DNA of 5,347 nucleotides, from positions 1 to 5,347 of the forward strand of contig JAKABK010000167.1 of the NCBI GenBank assembly GCA_021796905.1. The letters run 5' to 3'. Source of the stretch: Actinomycetes bacterium (GTDB lineage Bacteria; Actinomycetota; Acidimicrobiia; Acidimicrobiales; Palsa-688). Both the position numbers and the translations under genes were made by a program. How positions within the stretch are numbered: position 1 is the first letter of the stretch; each line of letters begins with the position of its first letter. Below, piece by piece: positions 1 through 4,938 of this stretch. The notes under the pieces were generated by a model. It was not told where the DNA came from. It made no database searches and saw only the letters and a program-made list of their open reading frames with translations.

Positions 1-711
1 GGGGTGCGTGTCGACCGGCTGGCGGGCACCAGCAGCGGGGCGATCGTCGCGGCCGCCTACGCCCTGCTCGGCGACTCCGGCGTCACCGACGAGATGGTCT
101 TCGAGGAGATGGTCGTCGCCGAGCCCCTGAAGGGTTGGAGACCGTCGCGTCGGGGTCTGAGCGGAGGCGACCGGATCTGGCGGGGGCTCCACCGGGCCTT
201 CGGGGACCGCCGCCTCGAGGCGCTCAGCCGGGAGCTGGTGGTGGTCAGCACCGACCTGTACCGCCGGGAAGCGGTCTACCACCGCAGCGGGCTGGTCCGT
301 GAGGCGGTCGGGGCCTCCCTGGCGCTGCCGCTGCTCTGGCCCCCACGCGTCGTCGACGGCCGGGTGCTCGTCGACGGCGGGCTCCGCGACAACGTCCCCA
401 CCGCGGCGTTCGCCGACCTCGACGAGGGACCGATCCTCGCCGTGCGGGTCGCCCCGCCTCCCTCAGACCACGTGCCGCGGCGCCCGCCCGGTCTCGGCGA
501 GCTGGCCTTCCGGCTCATCGCGCTCGGCGACCAGGACAGCGCCGCTGCCGGCAACCCGGAGCCGACGGTCACGGTCACCGCGGACACCCGCGGGGTGGGG
601 TTCCTCGAGTTCCACCAGATCGACACCGCCCGCGACGCCGGTCGTCGGGCGGGCGAGGCGGCGGTGGCTGCCCTGCGGCAGGTCGCAGGCGACTGGATCA
701 CCCGACCCTGA
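1..711 (+). CDS. Patatin-like phospholipase family protein, 5' end cut off by window edge
   Basis: Reading frame 1 is open from the window edge to a TGA at 709-711, giving 236 residues. Patatin-family enzymes are serine acyl hydrolases acting on lipid esters with a Ser-Asp dyad. The nucleophile elbow G-T-S-S-G is at window codons 9-13, with Ser11 (bases 31-33) the likely nucleophile. It is followed by an A-rich helix as in the RssA/NTE-like bacterial group. The second catalytic motif D-G-G is at codons 125-127 (Asp125), inside the family-typical stretch 'ALPLLWPPRVVDGR' then 'LVDGGLRDNVP'. The Gly-rich oxyanion-hole segment that normally lies N-terminal to the elbow is not visible, so the true start is upstream of the window; the GTG at 4 is probably an internal valine. 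No signal peptide or membrane segment is seen in the visible part. It converges on ctaF and shows no functional link to it. Substrate cannot be told. Confidence 0.88.
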   Translation, partial: GVRVDRLAGTSSGAIVAAAYALLGDSGVTDEMVFEEMVVAEPLKGWRPSRRGLSGGDRIWRGLHRAFGDRRLEALSRELVVVSTDLYRREAVYHRSGLVREAVGASLALPLLWPPRVVDGRVLVDGGLRDNVPTAAFADLDEGPILAVRVAPPPSDHVPRRPPGLGELAFRLIALGDQDSAAAGNPEPTVTVTADTRGVGFLEFHQIDTARDAGRRAGEAAVAALRQVAGDWITRP

Positions 712-724
712 GCGGCGGCACCTG

Positions 725-759
725 CCGGGAGGTCCCCGGGGTGGTGGCCCCGGTCCCGG
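725..759. terminator. Bulged GC hairpin downstream of the patatin gene (possible terminator)
   Basis: CCGGGA (725-730) pairs with TCCCGG (754-759) and CCGGGG (736-741) pairs with CCCCGG (748-753). The loop is 6 nt (742-747), with a 5-nt bulge (731-735) on the left arm, giving 12 pairs in all. It starts 14 nt after the patatin stop. There is no U-tract on either strand, so it is not a classical intrinsic terminator. Strong hairpins without U-tails between convergent genes are often proposed as terminators in high-G+C bacteria. It could act on both strands. Confidence 0.45.
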
Positions 760-812
760 TCGCCCTAGCGGGAGGTCCCCGGGGCGGCGGCCTCTGGTCA
801 CGATCACCGCTA

Positions 813-847
813 CCGGGAGGTCCCCGGGGTGGTGGCCCCGGTCCCGG
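813..847. terminator. Second copy of the bulged GC hairpin, downstream of ctaF
   Basis: This is the identical structure in repeat unit 3: CCGGGA (813-818) with TCCCGG (842-847), and CCGGGG (824-829) with CCCCGG (836-841), loop 830-835, bulge 819-823. Read on the minus strand it begins 5 nt after the ctaF stop codon, where an operon terminator is expected. A U-tract is lacking, so the termination role is inferred from position and pairing only. Confidence 0.45.
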
Positions 848-852
848 TCGCC

Positions 853-1332
853 CTAGCGGGAGGTCCCGGGCGTGGCGGCCCGGGTCTCGGGGTCGGGCCC
901 GGTGGGGCCGACCGCCGGGAAGCCCGGGTCGTCCGGGCCTTCCTCCCGGGCCTCGGCCTCGACCATGAAACCGATCAGCGAGCCGATCACGAACACCCCG
1001 CCGATGAACAGGTACCAGACCCCGTAGATCAGTCCGATGGCGAGGAAGACCGCCCCGATCCCGATCCCCGCCGGCCAGATCGAAGCGGCCGGGAAGAACC
1101 CGACCTCGCCCGCCCCGTCGCTCATCTCGGCGTCGTCGCGGTCCTCGGGCCGGGGGATCCCCTTGCGTCTCCTCCACTGCAGGAACAGGAACGACCCGAT
1201 CAGTGCGTAGGCGAAGAAGCTGAACAGCAGGCACGCGGTGCCGGCGTCGTCGTTGCTCGTGAACCAGTAGATGAGGTCGATGATCCCGAGGAACAGGGCC
1301 GCCCCCAGGCAGACACGGAACTCGACTCGCAT
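853..1332 (-). CDS. ctaF: Cytochrome c oxidase subunit IV, actinobacterial type
   Basis: The 159-residue protein is a small membrane subunit of the actinobacterial aa3 cytochrome c oxidase; it is thought to stabilise the complex rather than bind cofactors. Four hydrophobic segments are visible at about residues 5-25, 32-52, 88-105 and 107-127. Between the second and third is the family signature at about 61-87: R-P-E-D-R, then D-A-E, D-G-A-G-E, G-F-F and W-P. The ATG at 1330-1332 overlaps the ctaD TGA by one base (TGATG). A Shine-Dalgarno GAGGTG (complement of 1341-1346) lies 8 nt upstream inside ctaD, so translation is probably coupled. After about residue 130 the tail is acidic and then rich in Pro, Gly and Thr. 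Its last ten or so codons (ending ATPGTSR) form the diverged fourth unit of the repeat that continues past the stop, so this tail may have been shaped by repeat expansion. Confidence 0.93.
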   Translation of the reverse strand: MRVEFRVCLGAALFLGIIDLIYWFTSNDDAGTACLLFSFFAYALIGSFLFLQWRRRKGIPRPEDRDDAEMSDGAGEVGFFPAASIWPAGIGIGAVFLAIGLIYGVWYLFIGGVFVIGSLIGFMVEAEAREEGPDDPGFPAVGPTGPDPETRAATPGTSR

Positions 1333-3014
1333 CAGTGACCCACCTCGGTGAGCTGGTCGGGGTGGTTGGCGTCCCAGAGGGGACGCTCCGAGCGGATCGG
1401 CGGGAGGATCTCGAAGTTGTGCTCCGGGGGGGGCGATGACGTCGCCCACTCGAGGGTCTGGCCGTCCCAGGGGTTGTCGCCGGCGATCTCGCCCCGCCGG
1501 AAGCTGAGGAACACGTTGATCACCGTGAAGAGCACCCCGATGCCGAGCAGGTAGGCCCCGATCGTCGCGAGCTGGTTGAGGAAGGTCCAGCCGGCGTTGG
1601 CCGGGTAGGTGAACACCCTGCGGGGCATGCCGCGCAGACCGAGGTCGTGCATCGGGAAGTAGGTCAGGTTGGTGGCGACGAACATGATCGCGAAGCTGAG
1701 CTTGCCGAGCCGCTCGTCGAGAAGGCGCCCGGTGTACTTGGGGAACCAGTAGTAGATCGACGCGAACGCCCCGAACACGGTGGTGCCGAGCAGCACGTAG
1801 TGGAAGTGGGCGACGAGGAAGTAGGTGTTGTGCAGCTGGAAGTCGAGGGGTGGTTGGGCGAGCATCACCCCGGTGATCCCCCCGCAGAGGAAGATGATGA
1901 GGAACCCGATGGCGAAGAGCATGGCGGTGTTCAAGGTGAGCACGCCTTGCCACATGGTCCCGATCCAGTTGAAGAACTTGATCCCGGTCGGCACGGCGAT
2001 CAGCAGCGACAGGGCGGCGAAGAAGGGGAGCAGGACGGCCCCGGTGGTGTAGAGGTGGTGCGCCCAGACCCCCATCGACAGACCGGCGATCGACAGCGTC
2101 GCTGCGATCATCCCCTTGTAGCCGAACACCGGTTTCTTCGAGAACGTGGCGAACACCTCGGTGACCACCCCGAAGTAGGGCAGGGCGAGGATGTAGACCT
2201 CCGGGTGGCCGAAGAACCAGAACAGGTTCAGCCACAGCATCGGCTGGCCACCGCCGACGGGGTTGTAGAAGCTGGTCCCGAGGTGGCGGTCGCACCAGAG
2301 CAGCGCGAGCGCGGCGGTCAGCACCGGGAAGGCGAGCAGCACCAGGAACAACGTCACCATCGAGTTCCACACGAAGATCGGCATGCGGAACATGACCATT
2401 CCGGGTGCTCGCAGGGTGAAGACGGTGGTGATCACGTTGACCGCGGTGAAGATGCCGGAGAAGCCGGTGAGGGCGATGCCGAGGATCCACATGTCGACCC
2501 CCGGACCGGGGGTGTGGATCGCCTCGCTGAGCGGTGCGTAGCTGAACCAGCCGAAGTCCGCCGCCCCGTTGTTGGTGAGGAACCCCGACATCATGACGAG
2601 GAAGCCGCCGAGGTACAGCCAGTAGGAGAGGTTGTTGAACCGGGGGAACGCCATGTCGGGCGCCCCGATCTGCAGCGGCAGGATGTAGTTCGCCAGGCCG
2701 AAGGCGAACGGGCCGCCGAAGACGAACAGCATCACCGTGCCGTGCATGGTGACCAGCTGGTTGTAGGCGTTGGCGGTGAGGACGTGGTTGTCGGGCCCGG
2801 CCAGCTGGGTGCGCATCAGCTCGGCCATGATCCCCGAGACCAGGAAGCCGGTGAACGCGGTGACCATGTAGTTGAGCCCGATCTGCTTGTGGTCGGTGCT
2901 CGTGATGAACTTGACCACCCCCCGGGGGCGGGGGCCGGGGACGATCTGGGTGAGGGGCTCGGCCTCTTCGCTGTAGAGGCCCGGGCCGCTCGGCCGTTCC
3001 TGGATGAGGGTCAC
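1332..3014 (-). CDS. ctaD: Cytochrome c oxidase subunit I (aa3-type, A1 family)
   Basis: This is the 560-residue catalytic subunit of the terminal oxidase; it reduces O2 to water and pumps protons across the membrane. Haem a ligands are His91 (TMHGT) and His405, the haem a3 ligand is His403 (both in AHFHY), and CuB ligands are His270 and His319-His320 (WAHH). The His270-Tyr274 cross-link motif GHPEVY includes Glu272, the D-channel gate that marks family A1. The D-channel entry Asp120 (GAPDMAFPR), Asn109, Asn127 and Asn193, and the K-channel Thr343/Lys346 (PTGIK) are present. The C-terminal motif TLEWATSSPPP is intact across a run of eight C. Residues 395-396 read His-Asn, where His-Asp is usual. 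The GTG start at 3012-3014 is chosen because it overlaps the ctaC TGA as GTGA and has AGGAG (complement of 3025-3029) 10 nt upstream; an upstream in-frame ATG would overlap ctaC by 136 nt and add residues unlike the family. Confidence 0.97.
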   Translation of the reverse strand: MTLIQERPSGPGLYSEEAEPLTQIVPGPRPRGVVKFITSTDHKQIGLNYMVTAFTGFLVSGIMAELMRTQLAGPDNHVLTANAYNQLVTMHGTVMLFVFGGPFAFGLANYILPLQIGAPDMAFPRFNNLSYWLYLGGFLVMMSGFLTNNGAADFGWFSYAPLSEAIHTPGPGVDMWILGIALTGFSGIFTAVNVITTVFTLRAPGMVMFRMPIFVWNSMVTLFLVLLAFPVLTAALALLWCDRHLGTSFYNPVGGGQPMLWLNLFWFFGHPEVYILALPYFGVVTEVFATFSKKPVFGYKGMIAATLSIAGLSMGVWAHHLYTTGAVLLPFFAALSLLIAVPTGIKFFNWIGTMWQGVLTLNTAMLFAIGFLIIFLCGGITGVMLAQPPLDFQLHNTYFLVAHFHYVLLGTTVFGAFASIYYWFPKYTGRLLDERLGKLSFAIMFVATNLTYFPMHDLGLRGMPRRVFTYPANAGWTFLNQLATIGAYLLGIGVLFTVINVFLSFRRGEIAGDNPWDGQTLEWATSSPPPEHNFEILPPIRSERPLWDANHPDQLTEVGH

Positions 3015-3748
3015 TGCTGGTTGGCTCCTGCGACGGTGATCGAGTTGGGCTTCTGGGCGTGGTACCAGGCGTCGAACTTGGACTTGGGCATGGCGTCGAC
3101 CTCGAAGCGCATGAACGCGTGGTAGGTGCCGCACAGCTCGTTGCACTCACCGATCCACTTGCCGGTCCGGGTGACGTTGAAGTCGACCTGGTTCTTGACC
3201 CCGGGTATGAGGTCACGCTGGTAGAGGAACGCCGGCACGTAGAAGCCGTGGATCACGTCGTCGGAGACCAGGTCGAGCTGGACCGTCTCGTGCGCCGGCA
3301 GGTACAGCACGGGCAGCGCCGACTCGTCGTTGATGCTCGGCTCGGTGGCGACCGAGCCGAGCTCCTGGTGGCCGTTGGGGTAGGTGAAGCGCCATCCCCA
3401 CTGGAAGCCCTGGACGTTCACGACCAGGCCGGGGTGCTCGGAGACGTGGGTGAGCTTGTTCTCGTTGTTGAACGCGACGAAGAAGATGACCGCCACGAGG
3501 ATCAGGGGGATGATCGTGTAGGTCGCCTCGATCGGGATGTGGTACTGGAACTGCCGGGCACGGCGGTTCTCGCCGGGCCGGGCCCGGTAGCGGACCACGC
3601 ACCAGATGATCCCGCCGAGGACCACCGCGGCGAGGGGAAGGGCGATGTAGTAGTTGAGGGCCCACTCGGAGCGGACGAGCCTGTCGCCGGTCGTCACCCC
3701 GTGCGGGGACCCCCAGTCAGCCAGGATCCCGGTGCTCAGCGCGCCCAC
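3011..3748 (-). CDS. ctaC: Cytochrome c oxidase subunit II (CuA subunit)
   Basis: The 245-residue subunit takes electrons from cytochrome c (or a fused bc1 cytochrome) through the binuclear CuA centre and passes them to subunit I. Two transmembrane helices at about residues 31-53 and 75-95 are followed by an outward-facing cupredoxin domain at about 105-235. All CuA ligands are visible: His167 (VIHGFYVPAF), Cys202, Glu204, Cys206, His210 and Met213 (C-N-E-L-C-G-T-Y-H-A-F-M). The aromatic electron-entry patch QWGW is near Trp117/Trp119. There is no C-terminal cytochrome c domain, so this is not a caa3 enzyme. The GTG at 3746-3748 is chosen because AAGGA (complement of 3756-3760) sits 7 nt upstream and the protein then starts about 30 residues before helix 1. 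The frame stays open further upstream but yields sequence unlike the family. No signal peptide or lipobox is evident with this start. It is the first gene of the ctaCDF operon. Confidence 0.95.
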   Translation of the reverse strand: MGALSTGILADWGSPHGVTTGDRLVRSEWALNYYIALPLAAVVLGGIIWCVVRYRARPGENRRARQFQYHIPIEATYTIIPLILVAVIFFVAFNNENKLTHVSEHPGLVVNVQGFQWGWRFTYPNGHQELGSVATEPSINDESALPVLYLPAHETVQLDLVSDDVIHGFYVPAFLYQRDLIPGVKNQVDFNVTRTGKWIGECNELCGTYHAFMRFEVDAMPKSKFDAWYHAQKPNSITVAGANQQ

Positions 3749-3755
3749 GAGGCGA

Positions 3756-3760
3756 TCCTT
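3756..3760 (-). promoter_or_regulatory. Ribosome binding site that decides the ctaC start
   Basis: The minus strand reads AAGGA here, 7 nt before the GTG at 3746-3748. The reading frame is open for another 160 codons upstream, so this site is the main reason to place the start here. Confidence 0.6.
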
Positions 3761-3818
3761 GCGACAGCGGTCTCCCGCGCCGGCCGGGGGCAGGTCGTCG
3801 ATCGGCTCACGGGCGCCC

Positions 3819-3848
3819 ACAATAAGCAGCACGAGTGGGCGGCACCAA
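3819..3848 (-). promoter_or_regulatory. Candidate promoter for ctaCDF
   Basis: On the minus strand TTGGTG (complement of 3843-3848) and TATTGT (complement of 3819-3824) are separated by 18 nt. The -10 matches the sigma-70-type consensus at four of six positions, the -35 at three. Transcription would start near 3812, giving a leader of about 64 nt before the chosen ctaC GTG. A GGGCGCCC palindrome (3811-3818) lies at the presumed start site. The -10 is one of the few AT-rich spots in the region. No experimental support is available. Confidence 0.35.
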
Positions 3849-3889
3849 CCCGGGTCGCCGTCTCCGGGCCCGGTAGCGCACCGCTGCGA

Positions 3890-3919
3890 TTGCCGGTGGC
3901 GCCCGTCGTGGCCTATCAT
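3890..3919 (+). promoter_or_regulatory. Candidate promoter for rplM-rpsI(-glmM)
   Basis: TTGCCG (3890-3895) and TATCAT (3914-3919) are separated by 18 nt. The -10 differs from TATAAT at two positions and the -35 keeps the key TTG. Transcription would begin near 3926, leaving a leader of about 88 nt before the rplM GTG, long enough to hold regulatory structure. It diverges from the ctaC promoter candidate, with the -35 elements about 40 bp apart. Confidence 0.5.
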
Positions 3920-3948
3920 CTCCGAGTCACCGGAGCAGGTTGTCGCGC

Positions 3949-3960
3949 GCTCGATCGAGC
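3949..3960. repeat. 12-bp perfect palindrome GCTCGATCGAGC in the rplM leader
   Basis: The sequence equals its own reverse complement. It lies about 30 nt downstream of the candidate -10 and 53 nt before the rplM start. It could be a dimeric repressor or activator site. As RNA it would form only a tight stem, so a protein-DNA role is the more natural reading. Function is unknown. Confidence 0.5.
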
Positions 3961-4013
3961 CGCCGCGGCGCCGGCCGGGACCCGACGTCCGTCCCCCACC
4001 CAGAGGATCCCCT

Positions 4014-4481
4014 GTGCGTTCCTTCTCCCCCAAGCCGGCCGACATAGAGCGTGCCTGGTACGAGCTCGACGCCGACGGCGCGGTCCTCGGCCGTCTCGCC
4101 TCGGAGGTCGCCAAGGTGCTGCGGGGCAAGCACAAGCCGATCTTCGCCCCCCATGTCGACACCGGTGACCACGTGATCGTGGTCAACGCCGCCAAGGTCC
4201 AGATGAGCCCCGGCAAGGCCGAGGCCAAGCTCGCCTACCGTCACTCCGGCTACCCGGGCGGCCTGCGCAGTCGTACCTACCGGGAGCTGCTCGACACCCG
4301 CCCCGAGGAGGTCGTGCGTCGAGCGGTGAAGGGGATGCTCCCCAAGGGCCCCCTCGGAGCCCAGATGCTCCGCAAGCTCAAGGTCTACGCCGGGCCGACC
4401 CACCCCCACGACGCCCAGCGACCCGAGCCGCTCCAGGTCGACCACTCGGTCCGGCGTCTCTCCCAGGCCCGCCGCGCCTAG
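4014..4481 (+). CDS. rplM: 50S ribosomal protein L13
   Basis: This 155-residue protein is an early-assembling component of the large ribosomal subunit that binds 23S rRNA. It matches L13 along its length: S-P-K-P near the N terminus, VLGRLAS then LRGKHKP and APHVDTGD in the first half, YRHSGYPGGL in the middle, and GMLPKGPLG plus KLKVYAGPTHPH near the C terminus. It is slightly longer than the usual ~145-150 residues because of a short basic tail. The GTG at 4014-4016 is chosen because AGAGGA (4002-4007) lies 6 nt upstream and the protein then begins like other L13 sequences; the open frame extending upstream to 3654 crosses the promoter region and ctaC. It leads the conserved L13-S9 pair. 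In E. coli L13 is reported to repress its own operon; whether that holds here is not shown by the sequence. Confidence 0.97.
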   Translation: MRSFSPKPADIERAWYELDADGAVLGRLASEVAKVLRGKHKPIFAPHVDTGDHVIVVNAAKVQMSPGKAEAKLAYRHSGYPGGLRSRTYRELLDTRPEEVVRRAVKGMLPKGPLGAQMLRKLKVYAGPTHPHDAQRPEPLQVDHSVRRLSQARRA

Positions 4482-4482
4482 C

Positions 4483-4518
4483 CTCCTCGACCGCTCACCA
4501 CCGTCCCGTCCCGAGGAG
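4483..4518 (+). promoter_or_regulatory. Inverted repeat that can mask the rpsI Shine-Dalgarno
   Basis: CTCCTCG (4483-4489), one base after the rplM stop codon, is perfectly complementary to CGAGGAG (4512-4518), which contains the rpsI Shine-Dalgarno GAGGAG (4513-4518). The 22-nt loop is C-rich with few G, so competing folds are few. A ribosome terminating at rplM would cover the left arm and free the Shine-Dalgarno. This is an arrangement that would couple S9 synthesis to L13 synthesis. The 7-bp complementarity is seen directly; the regulatory role is inferred. Confidence 0.5.
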
Positions 4519-4529
4519 CCCAGCCACCC

Positions 4530-4922
4530 GTGCCCCAACCGCTCGTCCAATCCACCGGCCGCCGCAAGGCCGCCGTGGCCCGAGTCCGCTTCCGGCCCGG
4601 TTCGGGCCGTTTGACGATCAACGGCCGCCCGATCGAGGAGTACTTCCCTTCGGCGACCCACCGGATGATCATCACCGAGCCCCTCCGGGTGGCGGGCAGG
4701 GACGACGTCTACGACGTCGAGGCCACGATGGACGGCGGCGGCATCTCGGGCCAGGCCGGGGCCCTACGCCACGGCATCGCCCGGGCCCTGGTCGCGCTCG
4801 ACGTAGAGAGCCGCCCGCAGCTGAAGAAGGCCGGCTTCCTCACCCGCGACGCCCGGGAGAAGGAGTCCAAGAAGTACGGGTTGAAGAAGGCCCGCAAGGC
4901 GCCGCAGTACTCGAAGCGCTGA
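4530..4922 (+). CDS. rpsI: 30S ribosomal protein S9
   Basis: This 130-residue small-subunit protein sits in the head of the 30S; its C-terminal tail reaches the P-site tRNA. The family signature is clear: [12 protein letters not shown] at about 9-20, then [10 protein letters not shown], a [20 protein letters not shown] stretch around residues 68-87, [10 protein letters not shown] around 97-106, and the invariant basic end [17 protein letters not shown] with terminal Lys-Arg. The GTG at 4530-4532 is the only sensible start; its Shine-Dalgarno GAGGAG (4513-4518) is 11 nt away, on the long side. It follows rplM after a 48-nt gap and is surely co-transcribed with it. Confidence 0.97.
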   Translation: MPQPLVQSTGRRKAAVARVRFRPGSGRLTINGRPIEEYFPSATHRMIITEPLRVAGRDDVYDVEATMDGGGISGQAGALRHGIARALVALDVESRPQLKKAGFLTRDAREKESKKYGLKKARKAPQYSKR

Positions 4923-4938
4923 GGGGTCCGGCGCCGGC

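Larger units (their letters stand above)
725..896. repeat. Tandem 43-45 bp GC-rich repeat, four units, last one inside the ctaF 3' end
   Basis: Four units each begin GGGAGGTCCC: 727-769 (43 bp), 770-814 (45 bp), 815-857 (43 bp) and a diverged one from 858 to roughly 896. Units 1 and 3 are identical, and the exact match extends to 55 bp (725-779 and 813-867, offset 88). Unit 2 shares the first ~25 bases and then diverges. Unit 4 carries small indels and lies within the ctaF coding sequence; the ctaF stop (CTA at 853-855 on the plus strand) sits at the unit 3/unit 4 border, and a similar CTAGC occurs at the unit 1/unit 2 border. This suggests that the 3' end of ctaF, with its stop, was copied into the gap between the convergent genes. 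It may be a local duplication or a member of a genome-wide intergenic repeat family; the window alone cannot decide. Confidence 0.85.

Noticed and set aside
4..6. GTG as the start codon of the patatin-like gene
   Set aside because: It would place the catalytic Ser only ten residues from the N terminus and remove the oxyanion-hole strand and loop. The frame is open to the window edge, so the gene almost surely starts upstream.
725..867. Two 55-bp identical repeats around a 33-bp spacer, resembling a minimal CRISPR array
   Set aside because: The spacer itself contains a partial repeat unit, there are only two exact copies, no cas genes are near, and the structure is better explained as a tandem 43-45 bp repeat tied to the ctaF 3' end.
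882..907. Possible G-quadruplex: four G-runs with short loops on the plus strand
   Set aside because: It lies within ctaF coding sequence in a very GC-rich area where C-runs pair with the G-runs. Such matches are expected by chance here.
1426..1433. Run of eight G in the ctaD 3' region, a possible frameshift site
   Set aside because: The conserved motif ATSSPPPEHNF reads through in frame and the protein continues to its normal end, so no frameshift is needed.
1647..3125. A 492-codon plus-strand open frame antisense to ctaD
   Set aside because: Its extreme Glu/Asp/Gly/His composition mirrors the reverse complement of hydrophobic ctaD codons. There is no plausible ribosome binding site and no recognisable motif.
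853..3216. A 787-codon open frame on the minus strand covering ctaD and ctaF
   Set aside because: Only its last 159 codons (ctaF) are real. The rest is ctaD and ctaC read out of frame, giving an Arg/Pro/His-rich sequence with no family motifs, as is common in GC-rich DNA.
3818..3832. Alternative GTG starts for ctaC at 3818-3820 and 3830-3832
   Set aside because: They overlap or precede the candidate -10 element, lack a good Shine-Dalgarno, and add sequence with neither a signal peptide nor similarity to the family.
3059..4168. A 369-codon plus-strand open frame antisense to ctaC running into rplM
   Set aside because: Same kind of antisense shadow; it crosses the divergent promoter region and enters rplM out of frame.
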